Positions 9,101 through 18,956 of a stretch of 64,000 bases of DNA are shown here, in pieces (position 1 is the first letter of the stretch; every line of letters begins with the position of its first letter). Source of the stretch: Alphaproteobacteria bacterium. Its GTDB lineage: Bacteria > Pseudomonadota > Alphaproteobacteria > Rhodobacterales > Rhodobacteraceae. The stretch lies in NCBI GenBank assembly GCA_030425145.1, contig JAUHVK010000008.1:62001-126000 (forward strand), given 5' to 3'. A model generated the notes under the pieces. It was given only the letters and a program-made list of their open reading frames with translations, had not been told where the DNA came from and did no database searches. The position numbers were made by a program, and so were the translations under genes.

Positions 9101-9194
9101 GGATCGGATCGGCTGCGCCGCTCCGACCGGGGAGGGGGCGCTGCCCCCGTCCGCCAAAGGCGGACTCCCCCGAAGTATTTACAAACCAGAGAAG
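9101..9194 (+). repeat. structured intergenic repeat, copy A
   Basis: GGCTGCGCC...GGGGGCGCTGCCCCC...[stem]...CCCCCGAAGTATTT..AACCAGAGAAG shared with 42917-43011. Confidence 0.75.
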
Positions 9195-9196
9195 CT

Positions 9197-11152
9197 TCAG
9201 AGCGTCATGCGGAAGAGGGCAAAGCCGTCGGCATTTGTGCCAGCCTCTTCGAGTGTCATGCCTTCGAGTGAGCCTGCGTAATTCGCGCCGGCAGGGCCGG
9301 TCTCGAAGATCACGCTGGTGTTCTCCATCGGAGCGAAGCGCCAGTTGAAATCCGCCTTCGGGTCGATGGTGCCCTGTTCGACGATATAACGCACGATCAC
9401 GTCGCGGTTGGTGTCGGGGCCTTCGAACACGATGGTGTCGCCGGTGCCGGGGAAGCTGCCGCCGCCACCTGCGCGGTAATTGTTGGTGGCGATGATGAAC
9501 TCCGCGGCCGGGTCGATGGGCGCGCCATCATAGGTCAGGTTCACGATGCGGTTGGCATCGGGGTTGATGACGGCCCCGTCGCGGTCGAATTTCGACGGCT
9601 GGCTGAGGTCAATCTGGTAGCTGACCCCGTCGATCACGTCGAAATTGTAGCTGGGGAAATTGGAGTTCAGGAGCGGTGCGTCGGTCGATCCCGGCTCCAC
9701 CTGGTTGAACATACCCGCCGAGCGTTCGAGCCAGTCCTTGACCTGTGCGCCCGTCACCCGCACGGCGCGCACGGTGTTGGGGTAGAGATAGAGGTCGGCG
9801 ACGTTCTTGATCGCCACATCGCCCACTGGGACATCGGTGTAGTATTCGGGTCCACCTCGACCCCCGGCCTTGAACGGGGCCGCGGCCGAGAGGATCGGCA
9901 GCCCCTCATGCGGCGTGCCCTGCATCATCTGTTCAATGTACCAAGTCTGGGCGTTGGACACGATCTGGACAGAGGGATCATCGGCCACCAGAGCGAAATA
10001 GCTGTGCAGGGGCGCGGCTGTCTTGCCCACGGCGCGGCGGACATAGGCCAGCGTTTCCTCGTGATCTGCCATCGTGACGTCCAGCACCGGCTTGTAATCC
10101 TCAACGAGGGCGGTGATCGAGCGATCTTCGTTGCGCTTGGAAATCGGGCGCGCTTCGGATTGGTGGTTGAGCACGCGCCAGCCGTCGCCATCGCGTTCGA
10201 GCATCAGATCGATGAGGCCCATATGGCTGCCCCAGAACCCGGCCATAACCGCCGGCTTCCCCATGATCGTGCCTTTCGCCGTGTCCAGCCCGGGCAGGTT
10301 GTCATAGGTGGAGGACGGGAAGACGAGGTGCGAATGACCGGTGAGGATCACGTCGATGCCCTCGATCCCGGCCAGCGGAATGGAGGCGTTTTCCATCATG
10401 TCTTCGGCCTCTGCCGCACCGATGCCGGAATGCGAGAGGGCGATCACGATGTCGGCGCCCTGTTCACGGATTTGCGGGACATAGGCGCGGGCCGTTTCGA
10501 GGATGTCACGGGCGGTGACATTGCCTTCGAGGTGGCGGCGGTCCCATGTCATGATCTGCGGCGGCACAAAGCCGATGAGGCCGATGCGGATCGGATGGGT
10601 GACGCCTGCACCGTCGGTCAGTTCGCGGTCGAGGATCACGTAGGGCGGCACCAGCGTGTCGTCCTCGCGCGGGGTGGCGCCTGCCGTCTTGACCACATTG
10701 GCGGAGACCACGGGGAAGTCCGCACCTGCGATCGCCTTGGTCAGGAAATCCAGCCCGTAGTTGAATTCGTGGTTGCCGAGTGTCGAGCCGTCAAAACCCA
10801 GCGTGTTCATCGCGGTGATGATCGGGTGCATGTCACCCTCTTTCATCCCGCGCTCATAGGCGATGTAATCGCCCATCGGGTTGCCCTGCAGGAAGTCGCC
10901 GTTGTCGAGGAGGATCGAATTCGTCGCCTCGGAGCGGATGTTCTGGACGAGGGTGGCGACGCGGCTCAGGCCGACCGTGTCAGACGGGCGGTCGCCGTAA
11001 TAGTCGTAAGGATGCACGTGAACGTGCAGGTCGGTGGTTTCCATGATGCGCAGATGAGCCTGGTTTGCCATGGCGCGCACCGAGAACGGGTGCAGGGCCA
11101 GAAAGCCTGCGGTGCTGGCCAGAAAGCTGCGGCGGTTGAGCGTAAATGCCAT
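9197..11152 (-). CDS. cpdB: 2',3'-cyclic-nucleotide 2'-phosphodiesterase/3'-nucleotidase (5'-nucleotidase family), Tat signal
   Basis: [21 protein letters not shown] Tat-like leader; [41 protein letters not shown] metallophosphatase motifs; C-terminal 5'-nucleotidase domain. Confidence 0.9.
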   Translation of the reverse strand: MAFTLNRRSFLASTAGFLALHPFSVRAMANQAHLRIMETTDLHVHVHPYDYYGDRPSDTVGLSRVATLVQNIRSEATNSILLDNGDFLQGNPMGDYIAYERGMKEGDMHPIITAMNTLGFDGSTLGNHEFNYGLDFLTKAIAGADFPVVSANVVKTAGATPREDDTLVPPYVILDRELTDGAGVTHPIRIGLIGFVPPQIMTWDRRHLEGNVTARDILETARAYVPQIREQGADIVIALSHSGIGAAEAEDMMENASIPLAGIEGIDVILTGHSHLVFPSSTYDNLPGLDTAKGTIMGKPAVMAGFWGSHMGLIDLMLERDGDGWRVLNHQSEARPISKRNEDRSITALVEDYKPVLDVTMADHEETLAYVRRAVGKTAAPLHSYFALVADDPSVQIVSNAQTWYIEQMMQGTPHEGLPILSAAAPFKAGGRGGPEYYTDVPVGDVAIKNVADLYLYPNTVRAVRVTGAQVKDWLERSAGMFNQVEPGSTDAPLLNSNFPSYNFDVIDGVSYQIDLSQPSKFDRDGAVINPDANRIVNLTYDGAPIDPAAEFIIATNNYRAGGGGSFPGTGDTIVFEGPDTNRDVIVRYIVEQGTIDPKADFNWRFAPMENTSVIFETGPAGANYAGSLEGMTLEEAGTNADGFALFRMTL

Positions 11153-11271
11153 GATCGTATCCCCTGATCGAAATGAGTCTGTCCCTAGGCTAGGGCCGAA
11201 TCCTCACAATCGGGTAGCGATTTTGTTGCGATGGTGTGACGGGCAGGCAAATACCGGCGGGTCATTTCGCA

Positions 11272-12414
11272 TCAAAGATGAAGCTCAGCGGTGAAAGAGC
11301 AGTAGGGAACAATGGGTTCCGGCAACTCGGTGATACCGAGTCCGGGTGTGGTGGAGAGGGTGAGCGTGCCCCTGTCGGAGGCGCCATTCCAAGGGTCGAA
11401 CCCGTCGCGCAGCGGGTTGGGGTTCACGTCGACCTCCAAAAGCCCGTCGCCACCTGCCGCCGCCAGCAGATGCGCAGATGCGATGAGGCCAATACCGCCG
11501 CCGAGGAAGTGCGGGCAGTAGCGCAGCCCGGACTTGCGGATCGCCTGTGCCACGGGCCAGCAGCCGCTGAAGCCGCCCCATTTGGCAATGTCGGGTTGCA
11601 GCACGCCGAAGACACCTGTGGCGATGGCATCAGCAAAGCCGCCCGTTCCGGTGATGTTCTCGCCCCCCGCCAGTGGGACCGGACATTGGTCGGCCAGTGC
11701 GCTCCAGTGGGTGAGGGGGGCGTCGGCGGGCAGGGGTTCTTCCAACCAGCCAAGGGGCAGGTCGGCACAGGCCGCAACAAAGCGTTCGGCCTCGGGAAGC
11801 GACCAGGCTTGGTTCGCATCTGCACAGAGGGTTTCGTTTGCGCCGAGGGTTGCAAAGAGGGTTCTCAACAGATCGGTGTCGCGCGACAGTTTGAAGCCGA
11901 CCTTGACCTTGAAGGCGGAGAACCCGGCTTCGCGGCTTTGGGCGATCTGGTTTTCGGCTTGAGCGATGGCGATGCCGCTGGCGTAGCAGGGGACGGTGTG
12001 TGCGGCCTCGGCATTGAGTAACTGCGCAACGGATAAGCCGGCGCGGCGGGCCTCCAGATCGGTCATCGCAGTGTCCAGCCCGGCGATCACCTGCCGGAAC
12101 GGTCCCCATTCGCCGCATTGCAGGGCGCGGATATGGGTCTTGTCGGTGAGCTGGGTGAAGAGGTCTGTCGCGTTGTCAAACGTCTGACCCAGCAGCAGGT
12201 CTGCCATATCCTCGACCACCAGCCGGGCGCGGTGTTCGGCTCCGGCAGCGGGCCAGTTGGCGAAAATCTCACCCCAGCCGAATGCGCCGTCACTGTCTTC
12301 GAGCCGCACAAATACGGCGGGACGATTATGCATGACGCCAAAGGACGTGGCCACTGGCGACGCGATTGGCACGCGGTAGGCGGTGACGGTGATACGGGAC
12401 AGGGTGATGGACAT
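11272..12414 (-). CDS. mandelate racemase/muconate lactonizing enzyme (enolase superfamily) protein
   Basis: FKVKVGFKLSRDTDLLRTL, CADANQAWSLPEAERF, WLEEPLPADAP, LAGGENI; start chosen at MSITLSRITVTAYRVP. Confidence 0.85.
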   Translation of the reverse strand: MSITLSRITVTAYRVPIASPVATSFGVMHNRPAVFVRLEDSDGAFGWGEIFANWPAAGAEHRARLVVEDMADLLLGQTFDNATDLFTQLTDKTHIRALQCGEWGPFRQVIAGLDTAMTDLEARRAGLSVAQLLNAEAAHTVPCYASGIAIAQAENQIAQSREAGFSAFKVKVGFKLSRDTDLLRTLFATLGANETLCADANQAWSLPEAERFVAACADLPLGWLEEPLPADAPLTHWSALADQCPVPLAGGENITGTGGFADAIATGVFGVLQPDIAKWGGFSGCWPVAQAIRKSGLRYCPHFLGGGIGLIASAHLLAAAGGDGLLEVDVNPNPLRDGFDPWNGASDRGTLTLSTTPGLGITELPEPIVPYCSFTAELHL

Positions 12415-12878
12415 GTGGGCAAGACAGCAGGATGCGCCCGCAAAGGCAAGCGTGCCGATGCAGGGTCTGTGCGGTCTTTGGTCGTTGGTAAAAGAGGTGA
12501 CGTCACCGAAGAGGTCGACATCCTCTCTCCTGTGCAGAGCGGCGTCACCCGCTCCGGACCTGTATCCCGATGCTAACGGGACCTTATGAAACGCGTCTCT
12601 CATGGTCAGGGCGCAAAGCGCGCCCGTGGAGAGAGGAGTGCCATTGGATGTCCCGCCCGAAGGCAAGACGGATGTCGGATCCGATGGCGGGGGTTATCCG
12701 GTGGATTGGTTAACGGTGCGGAAACGGAGCGTGCGTTGGGGAGTGGGTTTGAGGGGATGCTATTGAAGATCGTGAAGGGCAGCGAGAGGGAGCGATCCCA
12801 AGTTTATGCGCACTTTCTTCGTTTTAAGCAGAAAAAAATATCATTTTATTTGATCCATTTGCAGTGCGATAAGCGCTC

Positions 12879-13073
12879 ATGGCACATGATTGCTCCTTCC
12901 GTTTCGTTGGCACCACTATCCCGGACACGATCCCTTGGGAGCCTCTGGCTGTTTGGTATCGCAACCTCGTCACTCGACGTGCGTTTTCCCGTCTGAATGA
13001 TGCTTGCTTGAGGGACTTGGGTATCGGCGAAACTGTGCGCGGGCTTGAGAACGCCACCTCCTTCCGGCGCTGA
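12879..13073 (+). CDS. DUF1127 (YjiS-like) small protein
   Basis: 64 aa; WYRNLVTRRAFSRLNDACLRDLGIGETV matches the DUF1127 pattern. Confidence 0.8.
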   Translation: MAHDCSFRFVGTTIPDTIPWEPLAVWYRNLVTRRAFSRLNDACLRDLGIGETVRGLENATSFRR

Positions 13074-13076
13074 TGT

Positions 13077-13916
13077 ATGGAGAACCACGTCTTCGCAGCC
13101 GTGCTGATTGCCGCGTTCCTGCACGCGGGCTGGAACTCGGTTGTCAAACTTGGGCTGGACCGGGTGTCAACGGTTCTGCTTTTGGCACTTGTTCAGGCGC
13201 TCATCGCGATCCCCATCCTGCCATTCGTGCCTCAACCGGCGACGGAGGCGTGGTACTGGATCGCTGCAGCGGCTTTGCTTCATACGGGATACAAGGTCTT
13301 CTTGGTTCAGGCTTATGCCCATGCTGATCTGAGCCAAGCCTACCCTCTGGCCCGGGGCACTGCGCCTCTGATTGTGACGCTCGTATCGGTCGCGTTTCTG
13401 GGAGTGTCGATCGAACCGTTATCTCTTCTCGCGATCTTCTGTATCTCCGCCGGAATCCTTGTCATGGCTGCGCGCGGTTCAGCCGATGGCAGAATGCGGG
13501 GAAAAGCGCTCTTCTACGCTTTGGGCACGGCAGGGTTCACCGCCAGTTACACGCTGGTCGACGGGATTGGTGCGCGGATCTCAGGCACATCGTCGGGTTT
13601 CATCCTTTGGATGGTGATCGGTGATGCGGTTGGCATGATCGGCTTCGCTCTTTGGTCTCGAGGAAGGTCGGCATTTCCAGCGATGCTTCCGGCTTGGAAA
13701 ACTGGGATCGCGGCTGGGGCCATGTCGCTCGGCTCCTATTGGATCGCGGTTTGGGCGTTCACGCAGGCTCCGATTGCGCTGGTCGCGGCCTTGCGGGAAT
13801 CGAGCATCCTTTTCGCTGTCCTGATCGCCGCTCTCGTCCTGCGTGAGCCGGTGAGTGGATGGCGGTGGTTGTCGGCATTGGCGATTGCCGGAGGCGTCGC
13901 ATTGATGAAAATCTGA
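13077..13916 (+). CDS. EamA/DMT family transporter
   Basis: ~10 hydrophobic segments; AAFLHAGWNSVVKLGL, AYPLARGTAPLIVTLVSV, ALRESSILFAVLIAALVLREP. Confidence 0.88.
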   Translation: MENHVFAAVLIAAFLHAGWNSVVKLGLDRVSTVLLLALVQALIAIPILPFVPQPATEAWYWIAAAALLHTGYKVFLVQAYAHADLSQAYPLARGTAPLIVTLVSVAFLGVSIEPLSLLAIFCISAGILVMAARGSADGRMRGKALFYALGTAGFTASYTLVDGIGARISGTSSGFILWMVIGDAVGMIGFALWSRGRSAFPAMLPAWKTGIAAGAMSLGSYWIAVWAFTQAPIALVAALRESSILFAVLIAALVLREPVSGWRWLSALAIAGGVALMKI

Positions 13917-13986
13917 AATCCCAAAATCAGCCATCTGTTCTGGTACAGAATTTGCCGACTTGGGCTCTTTGCAGACCAGACCCACA

Positions 13987-14016
13987 ACAAAAAAGCCCCG
14001 CCGAATGGGCGGGGCC
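13987..14016 (-). terminator. Rho-independent terminator of the rpsF-rpsR-rplI operon
   Basis: GCCCCGCC-GAATG-GGCGGGGC stem; A-tract on + gives a U-tract on the minus-strand RNA. Confidence 0.8.
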
Positions 14017-14040
14017 TTCTGTGCAGCTTTGAAAGCTGGA

Positions 14041-14658
14041 TCAGTCTTCCGACTTCTCTTCTTCCGCAGGGGCCGCCGGTGCCAGATCGTCGTCGTCGGA
14101 CGCTGCTGCGCCGATGTCGTCGAAGAGTTCCGAAATCTCGAATTCGGCCTGTGCTTCTTCCTCGGCGGCGAGTTCCTGGATGGACTTGCCGGATGCCTGA
14201 AGTTCGGCTTCTTCCGGGGAGCGAGCAACGTTCAGGCTGATCGTGACCATAACTTCGGGGTGCAGGTGTACTTCAACCTCGTGCAGACCAAGAACCTTGA
14301 TCGGCTGACGGATGATGACCTGCTTGCGGTCGAGCGTGAAGCCCTCTTCGGTTGCCACTTCTGCGGCGTCACGAGTTGTGACGGAGCCGTAGAGGTTGCC
14401 GCCATCGGACGCCTGACGAATCACGATGAACTGCTGGCCACCAAGACGGTCGGCCATTGCTTCGGCCTCTTTCTTGGTTTCCAGGTTCTGTGCTTCGAGC
14501 TGTGCCTTGCGGGTTTCGAACGAGGCGATGTTCTCTTTAGAAGCGGTCAGCGCCTTGCCCTGCAGCAGCAGGTAGTTGCGTGCATAGCCGGGCTTGACGT
14601 CGACGACATCGCCCATCTGACCAAGCTTGGCCACGCGTTCCAGAAGGATAACTTGCAT
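14041..14658 (-). CDS. rplI: 50S ribosomal protein L9
   Basis: [37 protein letters not shown]. Confidence 0.97.
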   Translation of the reverse strand: MQVILLERVAKLGQMGDVVDVKPGYARNYLLLQGKALTASKENIASFETRKAQLEAQNLETKKEAEAMADRLGGQQFIVIRQASDGGNLYGSVTTRDAAEVATEEGFTLDRKQVIIRQPIKVLGLHEVEVHLHPEVMVTISLNVARSPEEAELQASGKSIQELAAEEEAQAEFEISELFDDIGAAASDDDDLAPAAPAEEEKSED

Positions 14659-14670
14659 GTCAGTCTCTCC

Positions 14671-14898
14671 TTACTTCACTGCGTAGGGCAGGAGGGCGAG
14701 GAAGCGTGCGCGCTTGATAGCACGGGCCAGCTCGCGCTGTTTCTTTGCGGACACGGCTGTGATGCGCGACGGCACGATCTTGCCACGCTCAGAGATGTAG
14801 CGCTGCAGCAGCTTGGTGTCTTTGTAGTCGATCTTGGGTGCGTTATCGCCCGAGAAGGGGCACACCTTACGACGGCGGAAAAATGGTTTCGTAGCCAT
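14671..14898 (-). CDS. rpsR: 30S ribosomal protein S18
   Basis: [67 protein letters not shown]. Confidence 0.98.
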   Translation of the reverse strand: MATKPFFRRRKVCPFSGDNAPKIDYKDTKLLQRYISERGKIVPSRITAVSAKKQRELARAIKRARFLALLPYAVK

Positions 14899-14923
14899 GG
14901 ATTAGCGTCCTTTCTTCAGGCGA

Positions 14924-15289
14924 TCAATTGCGACGTTCGCGGCGTTCGCCACGATCACCACGGTCGTCACGCTTCTGCATCTGGACCGAGGGACCATCTT
15001 CGTGAGCGTCGACCTTGATGGTCAGAACACGCATGACGTCGTCATGCAGACGCATCAGGCGCTCCATTTCCTGAACGGCTTCCGACGGGGCGTCGGTGCG
15101 CAGGAAGGCATAGTGGCCCTTGCGGTTCTTGTTGATCTTGTAGGCCATCGTCTTGACGCCCCAGTATTCGTGATCAACGAGCTTGCCGCCGTTGTCCGAA
15201 AGAACTGTGCCGAAATGTTCGATGAGGCCTTCAGCCTGCGCGTTGGACAAGTCCTGACGCGAGATAAAAACATGCTCGTAAAGCGGCAT
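14924..15289 (-). CDS. rpsF: 30S ribosomal protein S6
   Basis: MPLYEHVFISRQDLSNAQAEGLIEHF...; start placed at 15289, inside the longer 300-aa ORF. Confidence 0.97.
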   Translation of the reverse strand: MPLYEHVFISRQDLSNAQAEGLIEHFGTVLSDNGGKLVDHEYWGVKTMAYKINKNRKGHYAFLRTDAPSEAVQEMERLMRLHDDVMRVLTIKVDAHEDGPSVQMQKRDDRGDRGERRERRN

Positions 15290-15320
15290 GTGCACTCCGT
15301 TTCTGTTCTGGCGCATTTCA

Positions 15321-15343
15321 AAGGACAGGTTCCGAGTCCTTTC
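15321..15343 (-). promoter_or_regulatory. candidate hairpin in the rpsF 5' leader
   Basis: AAAGGAC-TCGGAACCT-GTCCTTT on the minus strand, ~30 nt upstream of the rpsF start. Confidence 0.4.
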
Positions 15344-15583
15344 GCCCTGCCCACGAGAGACTGCGCGGTAAAAATCGTCTTGCGAAAGGAGCGCTCCGTA
15401 TACACGGATTGGGCGTGGGATCAAGCGCCGCCATGCGGCTTTGGGCGCGTCGTCACAATCCTGCCCTGGACTTACCTTGGGTCGGCACATCCGTGGCCCG
15501 GATTTCGTCGCATTCGGGAAACACATTGTTTCCGAGTTGTAAACGGCAACACGGCCGGGGAGTGACGGTCGGAGAGAGGTAAG

Positions 15584-15787
15584 ATGGCTCATTATGATGA
15601 AAACTACGCCGGCAAGGCAACCTCGGTTGGCAAGATGGTGCAACGCCTGATCGGAATTGCCTGTCTGATCGCGGTGCCGGGGATCTGGATTGCAGTTCAG
15701 GGCGCTTTGCCCGAAGCGCGGATCATGGGGCTTGGCCTGTCGGTGGTGGTGATGGGTTCTGCAGGATTGTGCCTCTTTGGCCGCTGA
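15584..15787 (+). CDS. small hypothetical membrane protein (67 aa)
   Basis: Two hydrophobic helices (LIGIACLIAVPGIWIAVQGAL, IMGLGLSVVVMGSAGLCLFG); GGTAAG/AGAGAGG upstream. Confidence 0.55.
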   Translation: MAHYDENYAGKATSVGKMVQRLIGIACLIAVPGIWIAVQGALPEARIMGLGLSVVVMGSAGLCLFGR

Positions 15788-15894
15788 GTGTTCATAGCAA
15801 CACAGATCCTGTTGAGTTTCAGCCAATTGAGCCCGCGCGGCATCGCAGCAATTTGTCAGTCATCGATTTTTTGACACCCACTGAGGACTGACAC

Positions 15895-16479
15895 ATGAAA
15901 AAGACACTGCTTGCCGCCGCGCTTGTCGCGCTTCCCTTTGCCGCTCAGGCGGAACCTGAGGCGTACACTCTGGACGCCAGCCACAGCCAAATTCTCTTCT
16001 CCTACACCCACCTCGGCTATTCGACGACCTGGGGCATGTTCTCGGGCTTCGAGGGCGACATCCAGTTCGATCAGGAAGACCCGGCGAACTCCTCTGTGAC
16101 CGTGTCCTTCCCGGTCCGCTCGATGTTCACCGGCTGGGAAGGCCGTTTTGAGCACTTCATGTCCGCAGATTTCTTCGGCGCGGCTGACGATGAAATGGTC
16201 ACCTTCACATCGACCGCGATTGAAGTGACCGGCGAAAACACCGCGAACATCACTGGCGATCTGATGCTGAATGGTGTGACCAAGCCGGTGACACTGGCCG
16301 CGACGCTGAACCAGGTCGGCGATCACCCGATGGAAGGCAAGCCCTGGGCCGGGTTTAACGCCACCACCACGCTGGTGCGCAGCGAATTCGAACTGGGCAT
16401 GTTCGCGCCTTACGTGAGCGACGAGGTCGAGGTGCAAATCTCCATCGAAGCGATGAAGGTCACCGAGACCGACTCCTGA
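15895..16479 (+). CDS. YceI family periplasmic protein
   Basis: Signal peptide, then YTLDASHSQILFSYTHLGYSTTWGMFSGFEGDIQFD (YceI motif). Confidence 0.93.
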   Translation: MKKTLLAAALVALPFAAQAEPEAYTLDASHSQILFSYTHLGYSTTWGMFSGFEGDIQFDQEDPANSSVTVSFPVRSMFTGWEGRFEHFMSADFFGAADDEMVTFTSTAIEVTGENTANITGDLMLNGVTKPVTLAATLNQVGDHPMEGKPWAGFNATTTLVRSEFELGMFAPYVSDEVEVQISIEAMKVTETDS

Positions 16480-16503
16480 TCGGTTCGCACAGTCTGCAAA
16501 TTG

Positions 16504-16536
16504 AAAACCCCGGATGGATCATCCGGGGTTTTTTTG
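16504..16536 (+). terminator. Rho-independent terminator after yceI
   Basis: AACCCCGGATG-GAT-CATCCGGGGTTTTTTT. Confidence 0.88.
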
Positions 16537-16566
16537 TGTCGGTCGTAATGAAGGCTCAACGCCGTA

Positions 16567-17784
16567 TCAGCTGCTGGGCGGTTCCCCCCGTTCAGCGCTC
16601 AGAGTGACATTCACGACAACTTCAAACCCGAGCTGACCTTCGTCGGTCATACTGTCTCCGATGCCGAAGCTCCGACGGTCAAGAACCGTGCTGCCCTGCA
16701 TCTGTGCCAGATTTCCGTCGAGGCTCAGATCAAAGGGCAGGGAAATAGGCTGTTCGGTCCCACGCAGGGACAGCGTGCCATCTGCGATATAGCCTTCGGC
16801 ACTGGCCTTGATCTCGGCGCTGAACCGGGCGGTGGGAAACTCGTTGCTGGCAAAGTAATCCGGTCCCATCGCCTGTTGGGTTACGGACCCCAGTGTCAGG
16901 GACGTGATGGCGATCTCGACATCGACACTGCCGGCAGGGCCGTCGGTTACGGTTTCATCGAACCGGATGCCGGCAGCCCAATCGACAAAGCTGCCCGAGA
17001 CTTCAGACCCCATCTGGCGTACGGTGATGCCCAATGTGCCTTCGGTCACCTGCCATTCGCTGTCCACTTCGGCGAGTGCGGGGGCTTGTTCGGCCACGGC
17101 TCCGCCTTGATGGTAAATGCCCAGCATGGAGCCGACGCCAATCGCTGCAGCCCAGACCACGACTGCAAGAACAGGCGGAACCAAACCGGAATGACGGCCC
17201 GCCGCGTTGGGGGCCTGCACTGCGCGCCCCGGCAACATGCGCGCCAGCGTCTGATCCCGGTCGATCATCGCATGTTTGATGGCACCCGCGATGTGCAGGA
17301 TCAGGGAAATCACCAGTACGCGCTCAAACACGAGATGCAACCCAGCCGCCGTTTCGGCAACCTGTAGGGACTTGGGCACCAAGGGCAGGTTTTGCCCGAA
17401 CGGTCCCCAGATCGGTGCAAAGCCTTCGGTTGCGGCGTGATGCACCCAGCCGGAGAGCGGCACCAGGACCAGAGAGCCATATAGCAACCAATGCACAATC
17501 TCGGCCAAGAGCGTTTCGACATTGCGATCGGGATGCAGAGGCGCGGGTTTCGGCTGCGTCAGCGCCCAGACGATGCGGGCCAGCGCGACAAAGAACAGCG
17601 TCACACCGATGGTCTTGTGCAGTGAGAACAGCCAAGCTTTGTCCGCAAGTTGATCGGCGGTGTTATAAGGCATGTCATTGGCGATGATCCCAAGTGGGAT
17701 CACGGTGAGAATGCCGAGGGCGGTCAGCCAATGAAATGTCTTGGCAACAGACCCGTAGCGGGCAGCGGTGTTCGTGGCGGGCAT
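16567..17784 (-). CDS. cytochrome b561 - YceI fusion protein
   Basis: N-terminal b561 (YGSVAKTFHWLTALGILTVIPLGI...FSLHKTIGVTLFFVALARIVWAL...LHLVFERVLVISLILHIAGAIKHAMIDRDQTLARMLPG), C-terminal YceI (EVDSEWQVTEGTLGITVRQMGSEVSGSFVDWAAGIRFD). Confidence 0.88.
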   Translation of the reverse strand: MPATNTAARYGSVAKTFHWLTALGILTVIPLGIIANDMPYNTADQLADKAWLFSLHKTIGVTLFFVALARIVWALTQPKPAPLHPDRNVETLLAEIVHWLLYGSLVLVPLSGWVHHAATEGFAPIWGPFGQNLPLVPKSLQVAETAAGLHLVFERVLVISLILHIAGAIKHAMIDRDQTLARMLPGRAVQAPNAAGRHSGLVPPVLAVVVWAAAIGVGSMLGIYHQGGAVAEQAPALAEVDSEWQVTEGTLGITVRQMGSEVSGSFVDWAAGIRFDETVTDGPAGSVDVEIAITSLTLGSVTQQAMGPDYFASNEFPTARFSAEIKASAEGYIADGTLSLRGTEQPISLPFDLSLDGNLAQMQGSTVLDRRSFGIGDSMTDEGQLGFEVVVNVTLSAERGEPPSS

Positions 17785-17932
17785 GGTGTGCCTCCAATCT
17801 AAATCCATGCGCTCAGAGCTATCGCTTGGTGCAGCAGGCGCAATCTTCGCCAATGCACAGAATGAGTGCAGCAACGTTGCGTCGCTGCGGAACGGGCTGT
17901 AATGGCATGTGAAACAAGTCAGGAGGGGTGCC

Positions 17933-18868
17933 GTGAGCCGAGCTTTTCTATTCCCGGGACAGGGGGCGCAAACCATTGGCATGGGCAAGGATTTGGCAGA
18001 CGCCTATCCCGGTGCGCGTGCTGTGTTCGAAGAAGTCGATGAGGCACTTGGGGAAAAACTCTCTGCGGTGATCTGGGACGGGGATATCGAGACCCTGACC
18101 CTGACCGCCAATGCGCAACCTGCGTTGATGGCCACGTCGATCGCCGCTTTGCGCGCTTTGGAGGCCGAAGGGGTCGGCATCAACACCGGGGCCTTTGTCG
18201 CGGGGCACTCGCTTGGGGAATACTCCGCTTTGACCGCCGCAGGTGCATTGTCGGTTACTGACGCCGCGCGGCTCCTGCGCGCGCGCGGCACGGCGATGCA
18301 GGACGCGGTGCCGGTGGGTGTTGGCGCGATGGCTGCGATCCTCGGTCTCGGGCTTGAAGATGTGCGCAAGGTTGCGGATGCGGCTGCACAAGGTGAGGTC
18401 TGCGCTGCGGCCAACGACAACGATCCGGCACAAGTGGTGGTGTCTGGCCACAAGGCCGCCGTGGAGCGTGCTGTCGATCTTGCGAAAGAGGCGGGCGCGA
18501 AACGTGCTTTGCTCTTGCCCGTTAGCGCTCCGTTCCATTGTGCGCTGATGGCGCCCGCTGCCGACGCGATGGCCGAAGCTTTGGGCAGTGTGACGATCAA
18601 CGCACCCGCCGTTCCGGTGGTCGCCAATGTGCGCGCCGAAGCGGTGAGCGATCCAGAAACAATCCGTGGGCTCTTGGTCGAACAGATCACTGGCGCGGTG
18701 CGCTGGCGTGAATCCGTGAGCTGGATGGTAGCGCAGGGCGTCGACGATTTCTGGGAAATCGGCGCGGGCAAGGCGTTGATCGGTATGGTGCGGCGGATTG
18801 AGAAATCTGCCGCAACGCGTGCCGTTGGCACCGCAGCAGACGTGCAGGCGGCAACAAGCGAGGGCTGA
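17933..18868 (+). CDS. fabD: malonyl CoA-ACP transacylase
   Basis: RAFLFPGQGAQTIGMGKDLADAYPGARAVFEE...GHSLGEYSALTAAGAL; GTG start after AGGAGG. Confidence 0.96.
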   Translation: MSRAFLFPGQGAQTIGMGKDLADAYPGARAVFEEVDEALGEKLSAVIWDGDIETLTLTANAQPALMATSIAALRALEAEGVGINTGAFVAGHSLGEYSALTAAGALSVTDAARLLRARGTAMQDAVPVGVGAMAAILGLGLEDVRKVADAAAQGEVCAAANDNDPAQVVVSGHKAAVERAVDLAKEAGAKRALLLPVSAPFHCALMAPAADAMAEALGSVTINAPAVPVVANVRAEAVSDPETIRGLLVEQITGAVRWRESVSWMVAQGVDDFWEIGAGKALIGMVRRIEKSAATRAVGTAADVQAATSEG

Positions 18869-18956
18869 TACGCCCTGAATTTATTGAGCCTGCGCCCCGA
18901 ATCTTCGCAGAAGATTCGCCGCGGCGAGGTTAATTTGAGATGAAAAGGACCAGGAC

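Noticed and set aside
9908-11167. 419-aa plus-strand ORF opposite cpdB
   Set aside because: Antisense shadow of a clearly identified metallophosphatase.
12496-12507. GGTGACGTCACC, containing the eukaryotic CRE-like TGACGTCA
   Set aside because: Tempting next to a cyclase story, but it is far from it and is better read as one of several hairpins in a structured leader; no bacterial regulator recalled for it.
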